Shown here: positions 11,481 to 22,500 of the stretch, piece after piece | How the letters are laid out: the number at the start of each line of letters is the position of its first letter | Numbering within the stretch: position 1 is the first letter of the stretch | NCBI RefSeq assembly: GCF_018294505.1 | Contig: NC_057809.1 | Span: 512,074,013-512,138,012 of the forward strand | Length of the DNA stretch: 64,000 nucleotides | Reading direction: 5' to 3' | Origin: Triticum aestivum | Lineage: Eukaryota; Streptophyta; Magnoliopsida; Poales; Poaceae | The notes under the pieces: model-generated | Told to the model about the DNA's origin: nothing | Seen by the model: only the letters and a program-made list of their open reading frames with translations | Databases searched by the model: none | Made by a program: the position numbers and the translations under genes

Positions 11481-13440
11481 AACGTGCGATGACAGGAAAC
11501 ATTTCCAGGTTGTTTTCTTTCTATCTTTGCTTAGCACAAAATTGTGCAAATGCCTAGCAGAAATAGAACTTGTTCGTATACATGGGTAGGTTCATGAAAA
11601 AATGTTGTAGTAGTTCAGTGAAAGGATTCACATCAGTTCAAACATTTTTGAATATTTAGTAAAAGTTCAAATAGACCAGAGGCTTTCACCTCATTCCAAA
11701 AGCCTAAACCAACATTACAATGATAGGATAAAAAATAGTTCAAAAAAATGCTGGAGGTTTGTCAGAATGACACAAAACATCAATTCAATTTTTCTATACC
11801 ATCGCTTTTATTGCTAAAAGTTTTAGTCATTTGTTTTCTTGATGCCATCAGGTATTTGCTTAAATACCACGGTCTTGTGCCGCTGGTACTAGTGTGGATG
11901 GGTAGCAAGTTCAACTACCAATCAACACACAGTTCAGGCATGTTGTCTGACTCCCACACGTTCCTAGAAGATGTTCAACGATTGGAAATCTAGCAGTAGC
12001 AAACTCTTGTTTTCACTATTTATGTTCACCTCAATTTCTAAATTAAGTTCTGTTCATAGGAGTGCTTGTAATAAATTAGTTTGGTTTTACTTATGTTCCT
12101 TGAATTTGGAGTACCTTGATAGATTTGGTAGTGACATGAGCTTCCTCTCCACCACTCCAGGATATGCAGCGCTATCCTAGTCCATCCCCATGGCGTACGT
12201 TAACTTAGTTGCTATAGCAAAAATAGTACAAAACTCTTTTTATTTTTATTTCTGAACTTATGATGTTACTATACATTAACTTGCTTGTTCTTTTTACATG
12301 AACTACTAAATGGTGGAGTTGCATTTTGTTTCTTCAGTACATACATGATTGAATGTAATCAATGGAACATATGTTGAATCTCCAAGATAGATTTCATATT
12401 TATTTTCTTGCAAGTAGCAAATCTTTCTGTGGATCAATACAACTTCTATACGAACTTTTGTTCACAAATCTTGTAGTATTGTTTCTACATGTTTATTGCT
12501 TCTTGCTACCACTATTTTTGTAAATGATTTTGCGTGTGCACTCCAAGAGTGTTTTTGTTTCTGTGGGTCAGCTGCTCAACAATCTTGTACCGCCCAGTAC
12601 ATGTATTACTACTGGGAAGGTTCAAAGTTCAGAACTCAACAAGTTCAACATGGTGTATGTCATGAAGGAGATCATCGAGAGGGCACGCCGCAGCGTCATG
12701 GGCTACATCAAGCACGCACCCACCCTCTTCACCTGTTTTGTCGTTGTCCTCGTCGTGTCCTCATCATTGGGGTAATCACCCTAGCCACCTTGGCAGACTA
12801 CTCATCCTCCACCCATGGTTGCTAAAATTTGATTCATTTTTATGATGTGATATTTTGAGATGGCTGACAGTGCCGTGTTCCATTGCAGCTCAAGAACGTA
12901 GGCGACAAGTCTGAGGACAAGAAGAAGAGGAAGAGGAGGTCCTGAGAGTGTCATCTGTGCATCATAGATAACATCACCTCCGCTGCTAGTGGCACCACCA
13001 CTGCTAAGTACATTATGTAGTACATAGGAAATAAGCTGGTGCAGTAACTTGGTGCCATGCCACCCTTGTTAATTCACACTCGTGGGAACCTGCTGTGAGT
13101 CTGCTGCTGATGAAGCTTTTGCAAACGTCGTGTGTGTTTCGGATCTCTTTTGTTCATGTTAGATAATTGAAACCTGAGATGATTTGGTTTGGTTTGCGAA
13201 GATCATGGCTACACTTCTTTGTGGTTGATCTAGTCTCATCGATTATAACCTTGTGACGTGTCTCATTTCTTTTGCACTATATGCCAGCTTCCTCTACGTA
13301 AGTCCAACACATGTTTGGTGCAGCGTTTATGTCTTGGTAGGTGGTGTTGAGCAGGGCCTGCCCGATTGTGATTGAGCGAGAGTAACTGAACTAAAATTTT
13401 CTACTATTTCTGCACTTTTTAATGTTTGAACTACTGTTTC
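11481..13440 (+). other. Unassigned non-coding DNA with a small gene-like fragment near 12640-12950
   Basis: Mostly A/T-rich with repeated agttca (about 11612, 11636, 11667, 11736, 11907, 11931, 12642). A frame at about 12644-12775 reads MVYVMKEIIERARRSV and then a hydrophobic stretch LFTCFVVVLVVSS that could be a membrane segment. A separate short frame at 12889-12945, after an acceptor-like ttgcag, ends DKKKRKRRS and a stop. The obvious GT donor at 12772 does not join the two in frame, so I do not call a gene. Confidence 0.35.
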
Positions 13441-13510
13441 CATCAAAATGTTTGATCTAGTCTCATCGGTTGTATGTTCAAACATGAAGTCTCAGATAAG
13501 TTTGGGAAAA

Positions 13511-14395
13511 AGCTCAAACAAAAGAAAAACCCATGAAAATTTAAATGGTAAAAGTTGAAGTCGCAAAACGCGAGAAGTCCAAAACATCGTAGCAAAAAAA
13601 TTGAATTAAAAAAACACAAAAAATTTCCTTTTCAGAAAATATCATTCAGTTCAATGATAATGATATAATCCATGCAAGTTCGAGGACTATGAAAACCGTA
13701 AACCATTGAAAAGTTGCAAGGAAAAGCCATACCAAAAAAAGTGAAGTCTAGCATGCGAAAACACCCTCAGTACAAACCCATACGGGCATTAGTTCAAGTA
13801 CTTTTTTCGGAACCATTCAAAATTACTCTATGAAAAAATACCTCCTCTGTACAAACACACACAGAGATCGGTACGAGTGCCGCCGCGAGCGCCGCCGTTG
13901 TTGCCCGTGCCCCAAATGTTGTAGCTTAGACGACTTCAGAATGTTTATCATGTGTGCTCTTCCATCGTGTGCTAGTCCAAGAATTCCTTCGTCACATAAG
14001 TCCATGTATTACTTCAATGGGAGTTCAAAAGAAAACCCTATAACACGCGCTATGCCCCGGCCCCATGCTCGGGACGCGAAAAAAGCTCAAACAATAAGAA
14101 AACCCTATATGAAAATTCAAATGGTAAATGTTCATGTCGTAAAATGAGAGAAGTCCAAAACATCATTGCAAACAAATATTTTCTTTTTGAAAAAAATGCC
14201 ATTCGGTTCAACTATATAAATCATGCAAGTTCGGGGACGATGATACCATAGATGGTTGGAAAGTTACGAGGAAAATCTTATGGAAAAAACAGAGTAAAGT
14301 CCAGTCTATGAAAACCACTCAGTACATACCCAAAAATTGGAGATTAGTTCGAGTCCTCTGTTTTCAGAAGAATTCAAAATTAATCTATGAAAAAT
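13511..14395 (+). repeat. Two diverged direct repeats of about 320 bp
   Basis: Copy 1 runs from 13511 (agctcaaaca) to about 13840, copy 2 from 14084 (agctcaaaca) to about 14395. Shared landmarks in the same order are aatggtaaa, gagaagtccaaaacatc, ttcagttcaa/ttcggttcaa, catgcaagttcg, aaaagttgcaagg/gaaagttacgagg, and ttcaaaatta followed by ctatgaaaaa. The offset falls from 573 to 557 bp along the repeat, so small indels have built up. Confidence 0.75.
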
Positions 14396-14900
14396 AGGAG
14401 TACTATAGATGAAGAGAGAGGGAAAATCAGCTGCAACAAACAAGCACCCCGTCATGGATTACAAATATCCAACACAGTGCCATTTCGTGATAACATGATC
14501 AGCCTGCTAGAAGAAACCTTCAAAGAAAAAATGAATTGGCATCTAGAAAAATGATGTGCAATATGAAAGGAACATGATTTATACAGTGCTAAATAGTACA
14601 CCCTCTTCACTCATCCATGTTTTTACAAGCGTGTGGTCGAAAATTAGCACGAGATGGCACAATAGTTCCTAATTTTTCCTACCCTAATTAAAAGAATTTA
14701 AGCCTAACTATAGCTAAGCTGGTACTCCATTATTGATCCCAATCAAGAGAGACTGAAGATCGAGCAATAGTAGCTCAAATGATCTCATCAAGAGTCAAAA
14801 GGAGAAATGAAAAGAAGATTAACTCATGATCAAATGGTTGTTCGTACGTCCATAGTACCCCGTCCCGTATGCATCTTTGGTTTTGCTCAGAGTCAGAGAC
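14396..14900. other. Unassigned non-coding DNA
   Basis: A/T-rich and without coding signs or terminal repeats. It lies downstream of the glutaredoxin relic and may include its old 3' flank. Confidence 0.4.
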
Positions 14901-15333
14901 TCACAGCCAGAGCGCGCTGGCGTCCTTGAGTATGGCCACAAGCTCGCCGGAGATGTGCATGGCCATGAGCCGACCGAGCCCACCGAGGATCCTCCCACCG
15001 ACGAACACCGCTAGCCTCGCCTCCAGCATTCCCGGCCACCGCCGCGGCGAGCTCGGCGTCGTCGGTGACCTCGTGCATGGCGGGGTTCACCCCGAGCCCC
15101 TGCACCAGCCGCTTCACCACGTGGCTGAGGCAGCACCCGCGCCTCCCCACCACTAGCACCAGGCTCTCTGCCACCACCCTCCTCACCGCCTCCCCGCCGT
15201 CACCCCTCGCCGCCGCGTCGGCGAGCCGCGAGCCCGCTCTCCTGTGGCCAGCCGCGCCCTCGGCCTCGACCTGCTTGGACCGCCGCGGGCACGCCGGCAG
15301 TCAGCCGGCACTGTAGGGGATCACCTGGTACAT
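14901..15333 (-). pseudogene. CC-type (ROXY-like) glutaredoxin pseudogene
   Basis: Read on the minus strand from ATG 15333. It opens MYQVIPYSAG, the usual start of grass CC-type glutaredoxins, and meets TGA at 15303-15301. The same frame then continues through VVAESLVLVVGRRGCCLSH, with the GCCLS active-site motif, and VVKRLVQGLGVNPAMHEV. A one-base shift at about 15024-15031 moves the end into another frame, which reads LAVFVGGRILGGLGRLMAM and closes with the family's ALWL before TGA 14903-14901. Length (433 bp, about 144 codons) and lack of introns fit the family, which works in nuclear redox control through TGA transcription factors. One stop plus one frameshift make it a relic, and it is the only host-derived gene I can identify. 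Confidence 0.85.
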
Positions 15334-15649
15334 CTCGATCAGCCGAGCGACGTATGACGTGATCGAGCTCCTCTCTTTTCTTCTCGGTTCATCGTTGCTG
15401 CGCCAAGTCCCTTGCCGCCATGGACGCATGCTTCTCTGCTTCCCCCGTGTTCGCTCATGCTCCGGTCGCCGCCTGTGTGTGGACTTGTACCGCCGCTCTA
15501 CCGCGTGTGCGCAAGGGCCGCAAGGCAAGAGGCATCCAGCTCCTTCCGCTTCTCGCCCACGCCATGGCGTGCATGCTCCTATAGAGAAAAATAGCTCAGA
15601 GTTCAATGTGATGAAAGTCATCACTACAACCGCCTGAAACCATCAGTTC
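15334..15649. other. GC-rich upstream flank of the glutaredoxin relic, then transition to element X
   Basis: The GC-rich part to about 15590 could be the old 5' leader or promoter of the relic. Overlapping frames on both strands match nothing. From about 15640 the sequence becomes the T-rich 3' part of element X; the junction is not sharp by eye. Confidence 0.4.
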
Positions 15650-16595
15650 AAGTAGGGTAATAGAAAAACTTTAGCTCTGGCACCTATGCGAATCACTGCT
15701 TCCCTCTACGAAAGGACTATCTATTTACTTTTATGTTGTGTCATCACCTTTTGAAACAAGCGGTAGAACCTGAGAGCACTAATGTCATGACTTATGCATT
15801 GTGTGTAGATAATGTTGGGTGCATCAGGACTGGATCTTTTCTACCATGAATTACAATGTTTAGTCGCTGCTTGAACTTTGGAGGTGCTCTGCATTTATGT
15901 TTTGCAGTCTCAGAAAGTGCTAGCGAGATATCACTATGGTCATATTATATCATGGTTGTTTTAACAACGTGTTGCTTTTTGAGATATCTTATTATTGCTC
16001 GCTAGTTGATTATGTCATTGATATGAGTTTAATATAATCTCTAAAATTTATTGTCGGCATGGTTAGTTATAATGTTGGCTAAAAACCTTGGTGTTGTTTA
16101 AGCTTATTTATGCAAACAAGAGTAAAAGAGTTCGTAAAAGTTTTTGTTTTTCACTTTCAGTTTATCAAATAAATTGCTTGAGGACAAGCAAAGGTTTAAG
16201 CTTGGGGAGTTGATACGTCTCCAAAGTATCTACTTTTCCTCTTGTTTTGGACTCTAATTTGCATGATTTGAATGAAACTAACCCCGGACTGACGTTGTTT
16301 TCAGCAGAACTACCATAGTGTTGTTTTTGTGCAGAAATAAAAGTTCTCGGAATGGAACGAAACTTTGCGAGGAATTTTTATACAATAAACAAGAATTTCT
16401 GGAGCCAAGACCTACCGGAGACGAGCACCTGGGTGGGCACAACCCACCATGGTGCGCCCCCCTCTCCTGGTGCGCCCAGGTGGGTTGTCCCCACCTGGCG
16501 GCCCGGCAGACCCTCAAACCGACACTAAGAAATCCTATTTTTCCAGAAAAATTAGGGAGAAACAATTATCACGATCCACGAGACAGAGCCGCCGT
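15650..16595 (+). mobile_element. Element X: truncated 3' end of an Athila-type Gypsy element
   Basis: The landmark cttgaggacaagcaaagg at about 16178, then gcttggggagt, is the polypurine region I know from Athila-type Triticeae elements. It is followed at once by an LTR starting tgatacgtctcc at 16211. Upstream, ctgcttccctctacgaaagg at about 15695 is also typical of the 3' non-coding part of such elements. The LTR is cut after 385 bp at 16595 by element A. The left part is missing, so only about 950 bp of X remain here; the rest of its LTR should lie right of the window. Confidence 0.75.
16211..16595 (+). repeat. Partial 3' LTR of element X
   Basis: It starts tgatacgtctccaaagtatc right after the polypurine region and is interrupted at 16595. 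The last five bases, gccgt, should be repeated on the far side of element A, beyond the window. Confidence 0.75.
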
Positions 16596-17510
16596 TGTCG
16601 GCGTTCTGGGAACGGGGGTCCCCAGACTTGCCTGCCTGCGTCCCACGGCGTGGCTTTGCTCGCGGGCATGTACGACCCACCTTCATCAACAAGGAATCAA
16701 GACCCTCGCGAGGGGCCAAGCCTCACGAGCCGGACGACACAAGACCTCCTCAGGAGCGGCCTCACCAGGCTGGCTCGTGAGGGGCGGAGAGTTCTAGGCC
16801 TGGCAATCCTCGCGAGATCCTCGTGACGTCAGCCATGACGATCGAGACCAGGCAAGCGCCAGCGCGCGCAGCGTCCTTATTTCCTCTTTGGTGCTAAGGG
16901 GACAAGCGCAGGCGCGGAGTACCGAGGCATCAAGCAAAGGTTTCCATATTGGTGCAACGAGACCAAGATCGGAAGGACGGCAAGACGGAGGTCACCATGG
17001 AGTCCAAGACGGCGTCACCACCAGAGCCTTTTGCAGGCGAAGACCACTTTTGTCAGGATAGCTTGTACAAGTTGTCCCCTTTCAAATTGGCCATTGTTGG
17101 ATCCCTTCCCGCTCAATATTTTGGGAGAGGACCAGGGCCTCTATAAATAGGACTAGCCACCACCCTAGCGAGAGGAGAGAAGAGAAGAGAGGGCAAATCA
17201 GAGGAGAGATTGGAGCCACCACATCCTTGGCCACCAAGAACAAGAACACCTCAACCTTAGGAGGTTGTTCTTCCCCTTGTACTATTCATCATCAGCCCAA
17301 GAGGCAATCCACCACCACCACACTGGAGTAGGGTATTACACCACAATGTTGGCCCAAACCAGTAAAAATCTTGTGTCTCTGTTTTGCGAGTTTATCGAGT
17401 TAGGTCGTAAGATCTTAGCCAAGTCAGGAAGTGGATCGGCTAGGGTGAAATCTTCACGCGCACCCTAGTGTTCGAACCTTAAGGGTTTTGCCGGAACCCG
17501 TGATCCGACA
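16596..17510 (+). repeat. 5' LTR of element A
   Basis: 915 bp, TG...CA, ending cgtgatccgaca. A TATA box, ctataaatag, lies at 17141-17150. The 3' partner is outside the window. Confidence 0.8.
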
Positions 17511-17530
17511 TTTAGTGCGCTGGGTAGGGG
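17511..17530 (+). promoter_or_regulatory. Primer-binding site of element A, mutated
   Basis: tttagtgcgctgggtagggg directly follows the LTR. Intact relatives that I know read tttggcgcgccaggtagggg, so this copy differs by transition-type changes. First-strand priming would be weakened. Confidence 0.55.
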
Positions 17531-17582
17531 TGCGCCGAAGCTTCCTTTATGTCGCTCCACGTCACGTCGCTTCATCGTCTGA

Positions 17583-19335
17583 ATGGCGGACGCACGCCGC
17601 GTCCGCGCCGAGCGCCGGGCTGCCCTCGCCACCCGCATTGCTCAGACGACCCCGGTCGGCAGGCCACCCCGTCGCTCTCCGTCGCCTGCCGCTAACGCCG
17701 CCACCGGCCTGGCGGGGAACGAGCAGCAAGCATCCTCGCTGCACCCCTCGGTGCGACAGGATGGCCACACCGCCACTCCATCAATGACTCTCACTGGTTC
17801 ATCATCTCACGCTCGTCGCGTTCCTGCGGACGCACGGGTCGTGCTCCTAATGGCACACGAGCTCATGCGCTACCGCCCGGTCGACGACCTCTATGAGGAT
17901 TGGCTTGACCGCATCACCGAGCTCGTCCGCGCCGCAGGGGGCTCCCCTGCGCCGTCCCACTCTCTGCCTCGCCCTCCGCCAGCCAAGGGCGACGCAGCTC
18001 ACGAAGCACCTCCACCACCTCTGCACCAAGACGGCGCCCTAGCGCCAAGGCATGCGGCTCCACGGCGCGAGCCACCGCGCCTAGCGCCCGCGCGTGAAGA
18101 AAGAAGTTGTCAAGAAGTCCCTCGACCACAAGCGAACGCTCCGCCACTCCTCGCACCACCACGCCAGGATCGTTTGCTACGGCAAGGCCCCGTGCCGCTT
18201 GCCGTAGCGGCGCTAGGGCGCCAAGACCAAGCTCCACCTCCAAGGCGGGCCCCGGTGACCACGGCCAGCTGTCGCGCCTTCACCCCCGAGCTGCGTAGCA
18301 TCGCCTGGCCGGGCAAGTTCAAGCCAGATCTGCCTCCTCGCTACGACGGCACCCCCGACCCCGCGGAGTTCCTGCAGCTCTACGAGCTGACCGTCAAGGC
18401 GGCCAACGGCGACGAGAAAGTCATGGCGAACTGGTTTCCCATGGATCTCAAGGATGGCCCTCGCTCATGGCTCCTGAACCTGCCTCTAGGCTCGATTTCC
18501 TCCTGGGACGAGATGCACAACCGCTTCATCGCCAACTTCCAGGGCACATGTGACCGCCCCCCGGTCGCGGGTGACCTACGCCGCATCAAGCAACAACAAG
18601 GAGAGACCCTGCAGAAGTACATCCAGTGCTTCAACAGCGTGCATCAAAATCCCCAAGGTGACCGACGAGGCCATCATCTCAGCGTTCTCTAACGGTGTCC
18701 GCGACGTCAAGATGAAGGAGGAGCTCGCCATCCATGAGGAGTTGTTCACGACCTTGGAGCTGTTCAACATCGCGACCAAGTGTGCAAGCGCTAAGGAGGG
18801 GTGCCTCTCCCTCCTCGAGTTGCCTGCTGCGGACCCGGAGGAGAAAAAAGCCAAGGCCAAGGACGTGAAGCGCAACGGAGCTGTCGTGCTCGCGGCAGAA
18901 CCGGACACCAAGCGCGGCAGAGACCAGACCGAGTCATCCAAAAGCACCCGACCATTCTGCGCCTTCCACAACCTGCATACCCACAATACCAGCGACTGTC
19001 AAGAGCTCAGAGCCATTCGAGAAGGATGCTTTGGTCGACGCCCCGAGCGCAGCGACCGGGGCTTCAGCCAAGGAGGAGGACATGGTGGCGGACGCTGGGA
19101 CGACCTTGGCCCGCGCCAGGAGTGGCACGACCGGCCTCGTGAGGACCGCTGGCAGGATCAGCCTCGTGAGGCTTGTCCTCAAGGCAACGCTGGCCTTCCT
19201 CCACTACCGCCACCACCCAGAAGGAATGATGACCACCATCAAGACGAGGGGGCTAGGGGCTTCCAGGAGCCATGCGCTATCGCCTACATCTTGGGCGGAG
19301 CTCAAGCCTCAGCCTCGCAGTGTATCTTCAAATAG
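17583..19335 (+). pseudogene. gag: Element A gag, frameshifted
   Basis: Starts at ATG 17583 (MADARRVRAERRAAL). The N-terminal half is Pro/Arg/Ala-rich. A Retrotrans_gag core follows, with GKFKPDLPPRYDGTPDP, MANWFPMDLKDGPRSWL and WDEMHNRFIANFQGTC. Near 18640 the reading moves to another frame, which continues IPKVTDEAIISAF and TLELFNIATKCASAKEG. A zinc finger FCAFHNLHTHNTSDC (C-x3-H-x3-H-x4-C) follows near 18955, the form seen in Tat-type gag rather than the usual CCHC knuckle. The C-terminus is Arg/Gly/Asp-rich. The shift near 18640 breaks the product. The gag protein would package element RNA in cytoplasmic particles. Confidence 0.82.
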
Positions 19336-19347
19336 TTTTCTCGTGAA

Positions 19348-19590
19348 ATGAATGCAGTTCTCCCCAAGCTCGAGGCCACACGCCCGCTTAGATGGTCTAG
19401 GTGCCCCATCATGTTCAGTTCGGCAGACCAGCTCAAGTGCACGGCTACTGCAGGCGTCCTCCCAATGCTCTATTCACCAGTCATCAGCAACGTGCAAGTT
19501 ACCAAGACCCTCATCGACGGCGGCGCGGGGCTCAATGTCCTGTCCGTCGACACGTTCGACAACCTCCAAGTGCCATATGACCAGCTTCAG
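19348..19590 (+). pseudogene. Element A protease, N-terminal half, cut by compound M
   Basis: Frame reads MNAVLPKLEATRPLRWSRCP, then TLIDGGAGLNVLSVDTF with the active-site Asp in IDGG, and ends at DQLQ where compound M begins. The DGGxGLN form replaces the common DTGA/DSGA and is shared with element C. The remaining half is at 54944. Confidence 0.8.
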
Positions 19591-22500
19591 TGTAACGCCC
19601 TCGATGCGGCTATATTTCCTACGTATCGAAGCACGACTTAGAGGCATAACCGCATTGAAAGCAATGTTGCAAGTAAGGTAATATTCACAACATCCCATGT
19701 AATAGATAATAAGGGGAAAAGGTGCATAGTTGGCTTACACTCGCCACGTCACACAAAGTACATAACTAGCATTACATCAACTAATACAATCATGGTCCGA
19801 CTACGGTACCAAAATAAAAGATCAACCCCAACAAGCGACATGGTCCCGATCGCCCTAACTGGGCACCACTACTGATCATCAGGGAAAGACACATAGTAAC
19901 GGCGTGAGTCTTCATCGAACTCCCACTTGAGCTCAAGCGCATCATCTGGAACGGAGTCATCGGGCCCTGCATCTGGTTTGGAAGTAATCTGTGAGCCACG
20001 GGGACTCAGCAATCTCGCACCCTCACGATCAAGACTATTTAAGCTTATAGGAAAGGCAAGGTAATATGTGGAGCTGCAGCAAGCAACTACCATGTAAGGT
20101 GGCCAACCTGTTCGCAAAAGAGAGCGAGAAGAGAAAGCAAAGCACGAACGAAGAACTAGAGAACGAACTACGGCAAGCATTACTCCAACACCGTGTTCAC
20201 TTCCCGGACTCCGCCGAGAAGAGACCATCATGGTAACACACGCAGTTGATTCATTTTAATTAAGTTAAGGTTCAAGTTATCTACAACCGGACATTAACAA
20301 ATTCTCATCTGCCCATAATCGCGGGCACGGCTTTCGAAAGTTCAAATCCCTGCAAGGGAGTCCCAACTTAGCCCATGACAAGCTCTCACGGTCAACGAAG
20401 GATATACCTTCTCCTGAGACATTCCGACAAGACTCGGCATCCCGGTTCTACAAGACACTTCGACAAGTTAAAACAAATCCAACAACACCGCCCGAATGTG
20501 CAAACAAATCCTGATAGGAGCTGCACATATCTCGTTCTCAGGGCACACTCAGATTGCCCAAGGTACGGGTAGGCCAGCCCAGACTTGCCCCTGGTGGCCA
20601 CCGGCAGCTGACNNNNNNNNNNNNNNNNNNNNNNNNNNNNNNNNNNNNNNNNNNNNNNNNNNNNNNNNNNNNNNNNNNNNNNNNNNNNNNNNNNNNNNNN
20701 NNNNNNNNNNNNNNNNNNNNNNNNNNNNNNNNNNNNNNNNNNNNNNNNNNNNNNNNNNNNNNNNNNNNNNNNNNNNNNNNNNNNNNNNNNNNNNNNNNNN
20801 NNNNNNNNNNNNNNNNNNNNNNNNNNNNNNNNNNNNNNNNNNNNNNNNNNNNNNNNNNNNNNNNNNNNNNNNNNNNNNNNNNNNNNNNNNNNNNNNNNNN
20901 NNNNNNNNNNNNNNNNNNNNNAAGATGACCCTCGGGCTCCGGAAACCCAAGGGAAAAGAGGCTAGGTGGCAAATGGTAAAACCAAGGTTGGGCATTGCTG
21001 GAGGATTTTTATTCAAGGCGAACTATCAAGGGGTTCCCATTATTACCAAACCGCGTAAGGAACGCAAAATCCGGGAACATAACACCGATATGACGGAAAC
21101 TAGGGAGGCAAGAGTGGAACAAAACACTAGGCAAAAAGGCCGAGCCTTCCACCCTTTACCAAGTATATGGGTGCATTAAGATAACAAGATAATATAGTGA
21201 TATCCCAACAAGAAAATAATGTTCCAACAAGGAACAATCTCCAATCTTCACCTGCAACTAGCAACGCTATAAGAGGGGCTGAGCAAAGCGGTAACACAGC
21301 CAAACAACGGTTTGCTAGGACATGGTGGGTTAGAGCTTTGACATGGAAATTTGGGAGGCATGATAAGCAAGTGGTAGGCATCGTAGCATAGGCATAGCAA
21401 AAGAGCGAGCATCTAGCAAAGCAAAGATAGAAGTGATTTTGAGGGTATGATCATCTTGCCTGCACAGTTGTCAGAGTTGACTGGATCCTCGAAAGCAAAC
21501 TCAACGGGCTCCTCGTTAGCAAACTCGTCTCCTGGCTCTACCCAAACAAGACAAACAAGCAAAAGGAACACAATCAACCACATGCAAATGCTCGAACAAC
21601 ATGATGCAAATATGGTATGCTATGCGGGATGCGGTATGGGATGCATATGCAAGATTTGACAAGGAATGAATGAACCTGGCCTCAACTTGGAAATCCAAGA
21701 GTGCCACTTGAAAGGTGAGGTGATTTCGGTTGAAATCGATATAAAGATCACCGGAATCGGATGCACGGTTTGGAAATGGCAAGCAAAACAAACATGGCAC
21801 CCGTCTGCGATAAACAGCAAGTAGCCATCTAAATGCATCAAGATAATTATGCTAAGGCACTCAAACATGGCAAAAAAATACATGGCAGGGATCCACTCAT
21901 AAAGCTTGACAAAAGATGAACACTGAGCTACGTACAATTCATCCATTAACAGGTTCAAACAAGCATGGCAAAAGAGCAATTGGTGAACAGGTTTCAGACT
22001 TAGTGAAATTAACACCAGCCTGGAATTTCAGATCAGATAGCACACTTTGGAGCATGAAAACTAGATGCTACGGGAACTTAATATGGCAAATCAAGGCATG
22101 GCATGAAGATACTCAAAGAGCTTAACAAAAGTCCCTTAGTGACCTTGAGCCAAAAGGGATCAGAAAATACAATTGCAAGCATGTGAACATGGCAAAAACA
22201 TAATCAGATCTCAGACTTGGTGAAAAACTGGAGCATGCAAATATCTTAACGAGTAGGCATGTTCACGAGCTCGATGCACTCACTACAGAGCAAGGCATGA
22301 CAATCTAAGCATACACCAATCAAGAATACATATTACATAAGCTAGACATGGCAAGAACAACAACATAGCATGTATGGGTCAACAACAACATCCTCGGCAA
22401 AATCGCTAACAAGTAGACAATCTGCCCAGATTCACAAATAGCAAAAGTAGAGCTCGATTGACTCAAGCTAGAGTGCTCCATAATTTCAAGAAAAGACATG

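Larger units (their letters stand above)
16596..19590 (+). mobile_element. Element A (Tat-type Gypsy), first segment: 5' LTR, gag, start of protease
   Basis: The element starts tgtcggcgttctggg. It carries a 915-bp LTR, a primer-binding region, a gag frame, and a protease frame cut at 19590 by compound M. The same protease frame resumes at 54944, which proves that 19591-54938 is an insertion. Confidence 0.85.

Noticed and set aside
12644..12945. Two-exon gene with a membrane segment and a basic tail
   Set aside because: The GT at 12772 and AG at 12888 do not join the two frames; no recognisable family.
14869..15316. Plus-strand frames over the glutaredoxin relic
   Set aside because: The minus strand carries the clear family motifs; the plus frames are GC-rich shadows.
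20496..21179. Long frames crossing runs of N (also 34464-35274 and 42875-43700)
   Set aside because: They are open only because N was translated as unknown residues; they lie in LTRs.
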